The notes: a model not told the origin generated them from the sequence alone. A stretch of DNA of 64,000 nucleotides from Hymenobacter cyanobacteriorum (GCF_022631375.1 NZ_JALBGC010000002.1:496001-560000); one strand, 5' to 3'; counted from the first letter of the stretch, positions 21,256-29,909 are shown. Numbers and translations: made by a program.

Positions 21256-21374
21256 CGTTGCGCCTCACCCCCCGGCCCCCTCTCCGGTGGAGAGGGGGAG
21301 TCTGACGCTAATTCATATCGTAAATCGTTTGGCTCCCCTCTCCCCCGGAGAGGGGCCGGGGGTGAGGCGCAACG
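21256..21374. repeat. Inverted repeat CGTTGCGCCTCACCCCC...GGAGAGGGG (family C)
   Basis: The outer arms cgttgcgcctcaccccc and gggggtgaggcgcaacg pair perfectly. Each arm also carries ggccccctctcc / ggagaggg self-complementary segments. It is located after the cytochrome c stop codon. Confidence 0.88.
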
Positions 21375-21386
21375 CCCGCTAAAACC

Positions 21387-21420
21387 AAAAAGGCCCCTTC
21401 CGTGCGGAAGGGGCCTTTTT
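21387..21420. terminator. Bidirectional terminator (cytochrome operon and rnpB)
   Basis: Stem aaaaaggccccttcc / ggaaggggccttttt of 15 bp with a 4-nt loop. It ends the rightward operon and, read on the minus strand, the RNase P RNA. Confidence 0.9.
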
Positions 21421-21423
21421 ACA

Positions 21424-21893
21424 TGGTGTGATGGGTCTGTAAGCCGGGTTTTGTCCGGGGCCGAAGCCCCTGCCTCACCATTTATCTAGGCCAGTCGTTG
21501 CCGAAAGGCTCCATCAACCTACCCGCTGGCGCCGAACGAGCCGCCCGGAGCCGATGCGGCCGAAGCCGCGCCGGCGTACCAGCTTATTTGGTCTTTCAAC
21601 CCCTGAGGTTTACCCAGCCGGGACGGTCACCCGCCCGCTGGTGCGCTCTTACCGCACCTTTTCACCCTTACCGTTAGGGAGTGTTGAGGGTTGAGTTATA
21701 AGGGCTGAATTAAAAACTCAACCCTCAACATTCAACACTTAAAACTCCCGTCAGGCGGTAATTTTCTGTGGCACTCGCTGTCCTGGGTTGCGTTATGCGC
21801 GCCAGTCCTTCCCGTTAGGAAGCAAGGTGCTCTGCGTTGCCCGGACTTTCCTCGTCGCCCGAGAGCGCCGCGGTGAGGCGACCCATCACGCGG
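21424..21893 (-). ncRNA. rnpB: RNase P RNA, bacterial class A
   Basis: Catalytic RNA that matures tRNA 5' ends. On the minus strand the universal GAGGAAAGTCCGGGC block (21839-21853) follows the 5' strand of P1. Then come CAGAGCACC, GCTTCCTAACGGGAAG, GACAGCGAGTGCCACAG, GGTAAGGGTGAAAAGGTGCG and the 3' block ACAAAACCCGGCTTA. P1 is formed by gtgatgggtc (21428-21437) and gacccatcac (21880-21889, plus-strand reading). The hairpin at 21677-21749 between the conserved GTAAGGGTGAAAAG and TACCGCC blocks (P12 position) is unusually long. Ends are approximate to a few bases. Confidence 0.95.
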
Positions 21894-21931
21894 GCAAAGA
21901 TAGAACAAGTACAGGGAATCAGGTCGAAGTA

Positions 21932-22273
21932 TTAATGATATGGAGTGAGGCCGAGTAAAACGGATACACTGATTCCGTCAGGAGCCAGAAAGTAATAAGC
22001 GCATAAAAACGGAAACACTATACTAACCGCAAGAAATAAAGAGTGTGCTAATGTCAAGTTGAAAATGGCAGCTCTTTTTTCATTTTTAGATAGAAGCATC
22101 TCTCCTAAATAATAAGGGAGAATGACCGAAAATAACATATAAATAGCAGGCGGGCCAAATACATAAATGCTGCCGGAAAATTTCCACATTACAAGCGGCC
22201 AAATTATCGCGAATAGGGCCAAAAAAACTCCCAACAATATTTTCAAACCAGAAATCTGTGCGGATTTTGCCAA
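21932..22273 (-). CDS. Small AT-rich membrane protein
   Basis: Protein of 113 aa with three or four hydrophobic helices (about 9-30, 38-58, 70-92, 95-110) and a short basic loop (LLSKNEKR). No family was recognised. The region 21930-22345 has much lower GC than its surroundings, suggesting foreign origin or decay. The ORF sits between rnpB and the M1 peptidase gene. Existence as a gene is plausible but not certain. Confidence 0.5.
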   Translation of the reverse strand: MAKSAQISGLKILLGVFLALFAIIWPLVMWKFSGSIYVFGPPAIYMLFSVILPYYLGEMLLSKNEKRAAIFNLTLAHSLFLAVSIVFPFLCAYYFLAPDGISVSVLLGLTPYH

Positions 22274-22345
22274 TGCATATACCGCTTTGCCCCAAACAAA
22301 TAAGCAGGGTAGAAATAATAAAATAAGCCCATTTAAATTATCAGA

Positions 22346-24208
22346 TTACTTCCCCTCCCACACATTATCCTTCGGGTAGCTGTCGGGCACGAGGGTGCTG
22401 CCCAGGGTGATGCGCCGGATGGGCTGCTTGCTGACCACGGGCACCGTGACGAAGGTTTCGCCGCTTTCCCAGAAGCTGATGCTGCGGTGCAGCTTCTGGG
22501 TGGTGTTGTCGGCGAAGGTGAGGGTGAGGTCGACGGGGACGGGCTTGCGGCCGTGGGCTTCGATGCGGATGTCGTAGCCGGGCGCGGTTTTCTCGACGCG
22601 GGCGATGGCCAGGTCGGGGTAGCCGCCCTCGAAAAACCAGCGCTGCCAGAACCAGTTCAGGTCGCGGCCCGCGCCTGTGTTCATGCTGTTGAAGAAGTCG
22701 GGCGGCAGCGGGTGCTTGCCGTTCCAGTTGCGAATGTAGGTGTGCAGGGCCTTGGTGAACAGCTCGTCGCCGAGCATATCGCGCACGTAGAGGTAGCCCA
22801 GGCCGGGCTTGGGGTAGGAGTTGAGGAAGGACGGCACGCCGCTCAGCTGGGTGGTGAGCGTGACGATGGGCGCGTCCTGCTCGGTGTCGGCAAACTGGGC
22901 GTAGCGGGCAATGCCGTAGTCGTCGTCGAGCTTCGGCTCGATGATGCTTGACAAAACCCACTCGCCGATGGTGGCCCAGCCCTCGTCCATCCAGCCGTAC
23001 TTGGTTTCGTTGATGCCCATGTAGAAAGGGAACATCGTGTGGAAGATTTCGTGGTCGGTGAGGGTGATGGCGTCGTCGCGGGTGTCGGTAGGGTTGTCGT
23101 TCACCATCATCGGGTACTCCATCTGGTCGAGGCCATCGAACACGGTTTCGTGGGCGTAGGGGTAGGGCCAGCGCGGGAAGGTGTAGCTCATGGCCTCCAC
23201 CGTTTTGCGCGCAAACTGGATGACTTCCTCGTAGTCCTTGTGCTTGGCGCTGTACACGGCATCGACGCGGGTGCGGCGCTTGGTGGCGGGGTCGACGACC
23301 AGGCTGGTGCTCTGCCAGGTGTAGTGGTCGGCGGTGGCAAACACGAAGTCCGTCACATTCTTCGCCTCGAAGCGCCAAGTGTTCTGGGGTTTGGCGGCGG
23401 TGATGCCGCGCTGCTGGGCCTCAACCGGGCTGATGATGGTGGTGATGGCGTCCTTCTGCTCAGCCTCCTTCAGGCGCTGGGCGTACTTGGGCGCGAGCAC
23501 CTGGGCGGCGTTGGCGAGGTCGCCGGTGGCCCACACCACAAAATCCTTCGGCACGGTGATGGCAGCTTTGAAGTTGGCGAAGTCGTTGTAAAACTCCGCG
23601 TCGCCGGTGTAGGGCAGCTTGTTCCAGCCGTCGAGGTCGTCGTACACGGCGATGCGGGGGAAGAAGTAGGCCACGAAATCCGCGCCCGGCTCCACCTCGC
23701 CGGTGCGCTGGTGCGAGCCCTTGTTCAGGAGGTAGGAGTAGGCCACGCGCACGGTGGCCGTGGCGTGGGCGGCCACCGGCTGGGCCAGCTTCACCGGCAG
23801 GTTGGTGGCCTGCACGGGCAGCTTCTTCACGTCAAACGTCTCGCCGTTGATGCTTAGGGCCGAGATGCTCACGCCCGCGCTCACGTCCTCGGGCGCGATG
23901 GCGCGGCTGCGGGGCGCGCCCTTCTGGTAGAGGTTGGGGTAGAGCTTGAACCAGATTTGCGGCAGCGCGTCGGGGCTGTTGTTGACGTACTTGATGTCGA
24001 CGGTGCCGGCCACGCGGCGGGTGGCGGGGTCGAACGAGACGTTGAGGTCGTAGTCGGCGGTGTTCTGCCAGTAGTTGGGGCCGGGCGCGCCGGTGGCGCT
24101 GCGGGTGCCCTTTTCAAACAGGGACTGAAAATTACGGGCCAGGGGCAGCGGGTTCTGGGCCAGGGCGGGGGCGGCCAGCAGCAGCAGGGCAAAACGGAGG
24201 AAACGCAT
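22346..24208 (-). CDS. M1 family zinc metallopeptidase
   Basis: Exported aminopeptidase-like protein of 620 aa. It has a signal peptide (cleavage after PALAQ, residue 18), a beta-rich N-terminal domain (YDLNVSFDPATRRVAGT) and a thermolysin-like catalytic domain. The zinc motif HEIFH (H386, E387, H390) is followed 19 residues later by the third ligand E409 (WMDEGWA), the M1 spacing. The usual GAMEN exopeptidase motif is replaced by DQMEYPMMV, as in many Bacteroidota M1 relatives. It probably degrades peptides in the periplasm or at the surface. It is a single gene. Confidence 0.92.
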   Translation of the reverse strand: MRFLRFALLLLAAPALAQNPLPLARNFQSLFEKGTRSATGAPGPNYWQNTADYDLNVSFDPATRRVAGTVDIKYVNNSPDALPQIWFKLYPNLYQKGAPRSRAIAPEDVSAGVSISALSINGETFDVKKLPVQATNLPVKLAQPVAAHATATVRVAYSYLLNKGSHQRTGEVEPGADFVAYFFPRIAVYDDLDGWNKLPYTGDAEFYNDFANFKAAITVPKDFVVWATGDLANAAQVLAPKYAQRLKEAEQKDAITTIISPVEAQQRGITAAKPQNTWRFEAKNVTDFVFATADHYTWQSTSLVVDPATKRRTRVDAVYSAKHKDYEEVIQFARKTVEAMSYTFPRWPYPYAHETVFDGLDQMEYPMMVNDNPTDTRDDAITLTDHEIFHTMFPFYMGINETKYGWMDEGWATIGEWVLSSIIEPKLDDDYGIARYAQFADTEQDAPIVTLTTQLSGVPSFLNSYPKPGLGYLYVRDMLGDELFTKALHTYIRNWNGKHPLPPDFFNSMNTGAGRDLNWFWQRWFFEGGYPDLAIARVEKTAPGYDIRIEAHGRKPVPVDLTLTFADNTTQKLHRSISFWESGETFVTVPVVSKQPIRRITLGSTLVPDSYPKDNVWEGK

Positions 24209-24301
24209 GAGGCGGGAGAAGCGAAAGAAGCGGCAGCAGCGCCGCTAAAGCCCAAAGGAACGGCGGGCAGTGCGAAAGGTCAATTGGCGGGTGCGTCCGA
24301 G

Positions 24302-24383
24302 GTAGGGCCTGCCCCCGCCCGCGCGGTCACCCCATTGCACCGATTCCGTTCAACGCCTGGGCGGGGGCAGGCCCCGCCCCTAC
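24302..24383. repeat. GC-rich inverted repeat GGGGCGGGGCCTGCCCCCGCCC (family D, incomplete)
   Basis: The left arm 24302-24320 (shortened) and right arm 24359-24383 pair. The same element is at 41245-41327. It lies beyond the 3' end of the metallophosphoesterase gene. Confidence 0.8.
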
Positions 24384-24388
24384 GCCGG

Positions 24389-25324
24389 TCAGCCTTTTAT
24401 CCCCGTCACGCGCACCAGCCCCGCCGGCGTGAGCACCTGCTCGCCGTGCCAGCGGTAGGCCACCAACTCGCCGCCGCGGGCCACGCTGTAATCGAGGCAT
24501 ACGGAGTGGGGCGTGAGCAGCCGGGGCTCGCCGCGCAGCCAGTAGTGGCCGAAAAAGACGGGCGTTTCGTCCTGGTAGTAGCTGGCGTTGGGCAGGGCGG
24601 CCACGTCCACGGGCTGGCCGGCCAGCACCTCGATGGGCTCCAGGTAATAATCGTCGTAGGTGGCGGCGGCCGGGTCGCGCCACCAGGCGGTGCGCATGCG
24701 GGTGCGGCGGTGGCCGTCTTTGTCGAAGAAGTGGATGTCGTCGGGCAGAATGGTTTCGTGGCCTTTGAGGGTGATTTCCACGGCATCCATCTCCGCCGAG
24801 CCCGGACGGCTGGCGCGCAGCAGGAACTCGGGCGTGAGGCGGTCGTCGGGCAGCCACTGGCGCAGCTGGGCAATGTAGCGGGCATCCCAGCAGGCGTGCA
24901 CCACGCGCAGCCCGGGCAGCTCCAGAAACAGCGGCAGCGTGTAGAACCACTTCAGGTAATCGAGCCACTCGGCAAACAGCTCCTTGCTGCGGAATTCCTT
25001 AATCGTTTCGAGGTGCTGGATGATGTGGACGGGCTTGTGCGGCCGCAGGTGCCCGCCGGTGGGGTCGAAGGTCCAAAATGCCAAGGCATTGTACTCGTGG
25101 TTGCCCATCACGGCCAGCGCGCTGCCGCCGTCCACCATACCGCGCACAATTTGCAGGGTTTCGCGGATGGCCAGGCCGCGGTCGATGAAGTCGCCTACGA
25201 AGATGACCTGCCGGCCGCCGGCGTGGCGGTACACGCCGTGAGCATCGGGGGCGTAGTCGAGCTGCTGCAGTAGCTGCCGCAGCTCGGCCGCGTGGCCGTG
25301 GAGGTCGCCGATGAGGTCGTACAT
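24389..25324 (-). CDS. Metallophosphoesterase (PP2A/ApaH-like)
   Basis: Cytosolic two-metal phosphatase of 311 aa. Its N-terminus carries the calcineurin-like motifs in order: GDLHGH (residues 6-11), GDFIDRG (near 43) and GNHEY (near 76), with later histidines in the C-terminal half. It resembles symmetrical Ap4A hydrolases and PrpE/serine-threonine phosphatases, but the substrate is unknown. The ATG at 25324 starts directly at MYDLIGDLHG; the frame is open to 25369 without a plausible start. Confidence 0.9.
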   Translation of the reverse strand: MYDLIGDLHGHAAELRQLLQQLDYAPDAHGVYRHAGGRQVIFVGDFIDRGLAIRETLQIVRGMVDGGSALAVMGNHEYNALAFWTFDPTGGHLRPHKPVHIIQHLETIKEFRSKELFAEWLDYLKWFYTLPLFLELPGLRVVHACWDARYIAQLRQWLPDDRLTPEFLLRASRPGSAEMDAVEITLKGHETILPDDIHFFDKDGHRRTRMRTAWWRDPAAATYDDYYLEPIEVLAGQPVDVAALPNASYYQDETPVFFGHYWLRGEPRLLTPHSVCLDYSVARGGELVAYRWHGEQVLTPAGLVRVTGIKG

Positions 25325-25370
25325 GGGGCGAGGGGGAAGAGGATGGGGAAGATGGGAAAAGAGAAACAAA

Positions 25371-25479
25371 AGAACGTCATGCTGAGCACAGCCGAAGCAT
25401 CTCTACCGCAGGCGTAATCCAACCGAGAAGATTAGTTGCGCGGTAGAGATGCTTCGGCTGCGCTCAGCATGACGCTTCT
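25371..25479. repeat. Dispersed inverted repeat, subfamily A
   Basis: Arms 25371-25409 and 25438-25479, agaacgtcatgctgagc / gctcagcatgacgcttct, with two mismatches. It is located between the phosphoesterase start and the histidine kinase stop. Confidence 0.92.
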
Positions 25480-25502
25480 GCTATACATCAGCCCCGGCCC
25501 GC

Positions 25503-27470
25503 CTACCCCGGCAAACACGCCACCACGCTGAACCCCGTGGCCTCGGCCACAAAGTGCAGGGCTCCACCCACGGCCTCGGCGCGCTGGCGCATGTTGGCCA
25601 GGCCGTGGCCGCCGGAGCGGGCGGTGGCCGCCGGGCCGGGGGCATCGTCGCGCACCGAGAGACAGAGCTGGCTGCCCTCTTTGCTGAGCCGCACCGTAAC
25701 GCGGGTAGCCGCTTGGGCGTGCTTCACCACATTGTGCAGCGCTTCCTTGTAAATGAGATAGAGGTTCTGGCACACGGCCACGCCGGGCTGCAGGGCAGCG
25801 GCGGCCGGACTCACGGCAAAATCGACGGCCAGGGGAGTGGCGGCCAGCACCTCGTGGGCGTGGTCGCGCATGTGGGCCAGCACCTCGGGCAGCTCGGCCG
25901 ACGACTGGTGCAGGCCCCACACCACGTCGGCCATCTGGCGGGCGGCGCGGCGGCTGGTGTCGCTCAGGCGGTTGAGGCGGGCCAGGGTGGCTTCGGGCGG
26001 GGCGGGCGTTTCGCGCAGCAGGTCACTTTGCAGGCTGATTTGGGTGAGCAGCGCGCCCACGTCGTCGTGCAGGTCGGCGGCCAGGCGCTGGCGCAGGGCC
26101 GCGTCGTGGGCCTGCTGGCGCAGCTGTTGCCGCCGCCGATAGCGCCAGAACAGCCAGCCGGCTCCCAGCACCACGCCCAGTACCAGCGTGCCAATGCCAA
26201 CTAATTGGCGCTGCGTTTGCAGCCGTTCCAGCTCCTGCTGCTGGCGCACCACGTTCAGCTCCATCTGGGTGCGCGAGCGGGCGGCGCGGGCCTGCACGGC
26301 GGCCAGCCGGCGGCGGTTGTCTTCGCCCCCGATGCTGTCGGCGTAGGCCCCGGCCAGGGCCTGATACTGGTAGGCCACGTGGCCCTGCCCCAGGCGGTCG
26401 TGGGCCTGGGCCAGCACCTGGGCCGCATCGCGGGCCTGCGGGCGCAGGTGGCTGGGCTGGGCCACGGCCAGGGCGCGGGCCGCGTAGGCCCGGGCGCTGT
26501 CGGCCTGGGCGGGCAGCCAGGCGCGGGCCAGCAGCAGGCCGGCCCGCGCCTCCTGCTCGGGCCGAGCAACGGCGTGCGTTTGGCGCAGCAATTCCTGGCC
26601 GGCCCGGCGGGCCGCCGCGTATTCGCCCAACCGCTCGGTCATCTCGGCCATGCTCAGCTGCATATCCATCAGACCTAGCTTGTTGAATACCGTGGTGTAG
26701 GCCGCCAGGGCCTGGCGGTACTGGTCGCGGGCGGCGCGCCACTGCTGCTGCTGGCGGCTCAGGTCGCCGGCCACCTGAAAAAGGTAGCCGGTCGAAATCA
26801 GGTCGTGGGCGGCGGGGGCCAGAGGACGGGCCTCGGCCACGTAGGCGTGGGCGGTAGCGTACTCGCCCAGCGCCAGTTCGATGCGGGCCGCCAGCACCAA
26901 TTGAAACAGCAGCACCCGGGGGCTGCCCAGCTCACGGGCCAGGGCCAGCCCGTCCAGGCTGGGGCCAAGGGCGGCGGCGTAGTTGCCCTGCTCCTGGTAG
27001 ATGCGGGCCAGGTTGTAGTACACCCGCGTCTGGGTGTAATGGTTGCCAGTGCGGGCGGCCAGGGGCAGGGCCTGCTTCGCGTAATAAATGGCCGAGTCGT
27101 ACTGGCTGTGCGCGCGCTGGTAGTAGCTCAAGTTGAAGTAAGCTTCGAGCAGCCCGCGCTCAAAGCGCAACGGCCGGGCCAGCCGCAGCGCCTGCCGCGT
27201 GAGCAGCAGCGAGGTATCGGCCGCGTTCACGCGCAGGGCAAAGGCCAGGGTGTTGAGGCGGCTCACGCGCTGAGTGTCGGGGCGCAGGTCGCGGGCCAGC
27301 AGGCGATTCAGGCTGTCGCGCAGCACCCGCTGGCGGGCCAGCGGCAGGGGCGGCCCCTGCGCCCGGGCAGCCCCGGCAGCGGCCAGCAGCCCCAGTAGCA
27401 GCGCAAAACCGGCCAGACAGTGCCGCAAGCCGGCAAGCGAAACGCCCGAGGGGGTAGAGGTTGTGTGCAT
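25503..27470 (-). CDS. Sensor histidine kinase with TPR periplasmic domain (HisKA_3)
   Basis: Two-component kinase of 655 aa: signal peptide (ends near AARAQ, residue 38), a periplasmic region of TPR-like helical repeats (about 60-360), a coiled coil, one transmembrane helix (about 422-440), the NarL-type dimerisation box with phospho-acceptor H468 (LAADLHDDVGALL) and an HATPase_c domain with NVVKHAQA and GGHGLANMRQR. This class pairs with LuxR-type regulators; the nearest is encoded at 34122-34796, beyond two exoprotein genes. The ATG at 27470 gives a good signal peptide; the longer frame is not supported. Confidence 0.92.
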   Translation of the reverse strand: MHTTSTPSGVSLAGLRHCLAGFALLLGLLAAAGAARAQGPPLPLARQRVLRDSLNRLLARDLRPDTQRVSRLNTLAFALRVNAADTSLLLTRQALRLARPLRFERGLLEAYFNLSYYQRAHSQYDSAIYYAKQALPLAARTGNHYTQTRVYYNLARIYQEQGNYAAALGPSLDGLALARELGSPRVLLFQLVLAARIELALGEYATAHAYVAEARPLAPAAHDLISTGYLFQVAGDLSRQQQQWRAARDQYRQALAAYTTVFNKLGLMDMQLSMAEMTERLGEYAAARRAGQELLRQTHAVARPEQEARAGLLLARAWLPAQADSARAYAARALAVAQPSHLRPQARDAAQVLAQAHDRLGQGHVAYQYQALAGAYADSIGGEDNRRRLAAVQARAARSRTQMELNVVRQQQELERLQTQRQLVGIGTLVLGVVLGAGWLFWRYRRRQQLRQQAHDAALRQRLAADLHDDVGALLTQISLQSDLLRETPAPPEATLARLNRLSDTSRRAARQMADVVWGLHQSSAELPEVLAHMRDHAHEVLAATPLAVDFAVSPAAAALQPGVAVCQNLYLIYKEALHNVVKHAQAATRVTVRLSKEGSQLCLSVRDDAPGPAATARSGGHGLANMRQRAEAVGGALHFVAEATGFSVVACLPG

Positions 27471-27582
27471 AAATGGCGGCGGGTGGCTGGGCTGTGGCAG
27501 CAGAACCAGCCGGCTCTGCTGCGGATTTATCGGGAGCCCCGCGATGGGCCAACGGCCCAGTAAACACCCGTAAAAGCGCAAA

Positions 27583-27613
27583 ATACGCTCGTACAAGGGT
27601 GTTACGAGCGTAT
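27583..27613. promoter_or_regulatory. Palindrome ATACGCTCGTA-N9-TACGAGCGTAT
   Basis: Perfect 11-bp arms about 113 bases upstream of the histidine kinase start; a possible operator. It was not seen elsewhere in the window. Confidence 0.45.
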
Positions 27614-27674
27614 GTTAGCTTCCGATACGGCCGAGTGGCGGGTTTCAGCCGGCCAACCGGCTGGCCGCCTCGGC

Positions 27675-28133
27675 CTACGCGTGGCTGCCGGAAGGCACCA
27701 GTAGGGTGTAGGTGGCGCTCAGAGCGCCCACCACCTCGTTTTTCTTCAGGTAGTAGGCGTAGTGGTCGCGCTACTCGACCTCGGCGGGGTTCACGTTGGG
27801 GCGGTTGTCGAAGTAGGGCAGGTGCGTGACGGTGGCCAGCCGCGTAAGCTCCTTCTCGCTGGTACGGCAGCACCAGCTTTTGGCATCGGCCGGGCCAGCC
27901 GTGCGGCTCCACAGCTGCTCTTTTTTACCCAGTGCATCGGCAGCTTTCCGCAGCAAATCCTTCCCGCTGCCCATTTGACCTTTCCAGTCGGCTATTTGAC
28001 TTTCCCAGTGGCTCATTTGACCTTTCCACCCAGTCATTTGACCTTTCCCGCTACTCGTATTGCCATCCTTTTTACCCAGCTTGCCTGGCTTCCCGCCAAC
28101 CAGCAGGCCCGTCGCTGTCAGCCCACCCGCCAT
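27675..28133 (-). pseudogene. Decayed gene with internal TAG and a heptad repeat
   Basis: From the ATG at 28133 the frame gives 120 aa, including a heptad-like repeat (WKGQM, SHWESQI, ADWKGQM) encoded by a 21-bp tandem array. It ends at a TAG (27771-27773). The same frame continues past the TAG for 31 more codons (RDHYAYYLKKNEVV, then GALSATYTLL) to a second stop at 27675, and the part just before the TAG (LPYFDNRPNVNPAEVE) reads as normal protein. A TAC-to-TAG mutation would explain this. No family was recognised. A functional short protein ending at the TAG is the alternative. Confidence 0.4.
27971..28050. repeat. 21-bp tandem array, four copies of ATTTGACCTTTCC
   Basis: The word ATTTGAC starts at 27973, 27994, 28015 and 28036, an exact 21-bp period, with CTTTCC after each. 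The variable part of each unit is 6-8 bp. Confidence 0.85.
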
Positions 28134-28185
28134 TCAATAAAAAAGCCTTGTGCGGCTGCAACCTCGGCTCGGCCAGCCAGCCACC

Positions 28186-28219
28186 AAAAAGCCCCCGACC
28201 ACGCGGCCGGGGGCTTTTT
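28186..28219 (-). terminator. Terminator of the S74 fibre gene
   Basis: Stem aaaaagcccccg / cgggggcttttt of 12 bp, T-run on the minus strand, 22 bases past the stop codon. Confidence 0.88.
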
Positions 28220-28241
28220 CAGTTGCGGTGGGCGCGGGGCG

Positions 28242-29852
28242 CTACTTGTTGGCCTGCGCCGTGGCGGGGGGCGTGTCGCCGAGTAGGCGGGCCACTTGGG
28301 CTTGCAGGGTGAGCAGGCTGGCGTGGTCGGCGGCGCTGCCGGTTTGCAGGGCGGCGTTCTGGGCCTTGAGGGCTTCGATTTCCTTTTGCTGGTCCTGGAT
28401 GGCCTGCACCAGCAGAGGGGTGAGCCTGCCGTAGTCTACGGCCCACTGGTTGGTGACGGTGGTACCGTAGTCGCCCTCCTTCACGGCATCGGGGTACACC
28501 TTGAACAGGTCCTGGGCCAGAAAGCCCGTCACGCGGCTCGTGGCCGGCTGGCCGATGAAGTTGTAGTCCTTCACTTCGAGCTTGAGCAGGTCGGCCAGGC
28601 CGAAGCGGGTGCGGCCTACATGCTCCTTGAGGCGCTTGTCGGAGGTGGTGTTGTAGTTCACGCCGTTGCTGGCCGCGTTCATGGTGATGCTGCCCAGGGT
28701 CTGGCTGGGGCGGCTGAACTGTATCAGCTCGGTGCAGCCGGCGCAGCCCGTGTTGGTGGTGGGCACGTTGATGGTGATAACGCCGTTGGGGTCGCCGGCG
28801 GTGCTGGTGAGGTTGAGCTGGGTAGTACCGCCGCTCACCACGTCGAGGGCCACGCTGGGGCTGATGGTACCGATGCCCACGTTGCCGCCGCTCTGCACGA
28901 AGAGCTGGGGCAAGGTGCCCCCCGCACTGCCGCCGTAGGGCAGGGCCAACCCCGAACTGCCCCACAGGCCCATCCCGAACTGGCCGCCGGGGTTCTGCAC
29001 CAGCCCCAGGCCGTAGAAGCTCTGCCCGTTGGCATCTTCGTAAATGGCCAGTCGCCCGGCGGGCGCGTTAGCATTGGGGGTGCCGCCCAGCGAGAGGCGC
29101 GAGTAAGGGCTGCTGGTGCCGATGCCCACCTGGCCGGTGCTGTTCCAGTACAAGGCTGTGGTGCGGGTGCCGCCCTGGTTGGTGCCCAGCACGCCGCCCG
29201 CATAGCCGTACAAGGCCGGACCGTTCACGTCGAGGCCATTCCAGGGCTTGGCGCTATTGTAGAACCCCAGGCCGTGGTTAGTGTCCCGGAGCAGCAAGTC
29301 GTAGGCAAGGTTCACGAGCACGTTGCCGTTCACTTCGAGCTTCTGACCGGGGGCGGTGGTGCCAATGCCCACGTTGCCGCTGCCGGTGATGCTCATCCGG
29401 TTGGTCGATATGGTATAGAAGTCCAGCCCGTACTGGTTGCCGCCGCTGCTGCGCTTGCTGCCGATGCCCTCGCCGCTGCTGCTGCCGCCGAAGCGCAGGG
29501 CGTTGGCGGCGGTGCCGGTGTTGCCGTTGGCCGCGTCCACCAACACGTCGGTACCCGCCTGCACCACGCCGCCCACCGTGCCGCTGCCGCTGATGCTGAA
29601 GTTGCTGGTGGCCTGCTGGGTGGTGGTGTTCTGGATAAAGCCCGCCCCGGTAGCGGCCGTGCCCTGGGTGGTGCCATCGGGAAAAATCAGCTTGCTGCCG
29701 CTGGTGCTGATTTTGACATTGCCGCCCACCACGTCCAGCTTCTCGCTGGGGGTGAGGGTGCCCACGCCGATGTTCTGGGCGCGGGCCGCGCCGGTGGCGG
29801 TGGCAAAGAGGGCGAGCAACAGGGCGCGCCGGGAGAGGGGAGAATAATTCAT
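28242..29852 (-). CDS. Tail-fibre-like exoprotein with S74 chaperone domain
   Basis: Exported 536-aa protein. A signal peptide (ends AARAQ, residue 25) precedes a shaft of NIGVGT / VGIGT-type repeats typical of phage-tail-fibre and Bacteroidota surface fibres. The C-terminal intramolecular chaperone (S74) region carries SDKRLKEHV, GFLAQDLFKVYPDAV and a coiled coil (QDQQKEIEALKAQNAAL). S74 domains trimerise the fibre and may cleave themselves off. The segment around residues 190-250 is closely matched in the protein at 44982-46445. It starts 57 bases after the giant adhesin, so both may share a transcript. Confidence 0.85.
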   Translation of the reverse strand: MNYSPLSRRALLLALFATATGAARAQNIGVGTLTPSEKLDVVGGNVKISTSGSKLIFPDGTTQGTAATGAGFIQNTTTQQATSNFSISGSGTVGGVVQAGTDVLVDAANGNTGTAANALRFGGSSSGEGIGSKRSSGGNQYGLDFYTISTNRMSITGSGNVGIGTTAPGQKLEVNGNVLVNLAYDLLLRDTNHGLGFYNSAKPWNGLDVNGPALYGYAGGVLGTNQGGTRTTALYWNSTGQVGIGTSSPYSRLSLGGTPNANAPAGRLAIYEDANGQSFYGLGLVQNPGGQFGMGLWGSSGLALPYGGSAGGTLPQLFVQSGGNVGIGTISPSVALDVVSGGTTQLNLTSTAGDPNGVITINVPTTNTGCAGCTELIQFSRPSQTLGSITMNAASNGVNYNTTSDKRLKEHVGRTRFGLADLLKLEVKDYNFIGQPATSRVTGFLAQDLFKVYPDAVKEGDYGTTVTNQWAVDYGRLTPLLVQAIQDQQKEIEALKAQNAALQTGSAADHASLLTLQAQVARLLGDTPPATAQANK

Positions 29853-29909
29853 GGGGAAAACAGTGAAAACGGAGCGGTTATGATTGTAAAAGCAAGGCGG
29901 GGCGGCGGG

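Noticed and set aside
27160..27912. A 250-codon minus-strand frame overlapping the start of the histidine kinase
   Set aside because: It overlaps the kinase in another frame, is Arg/Gly/Pro-rich and has no recognisable domain.
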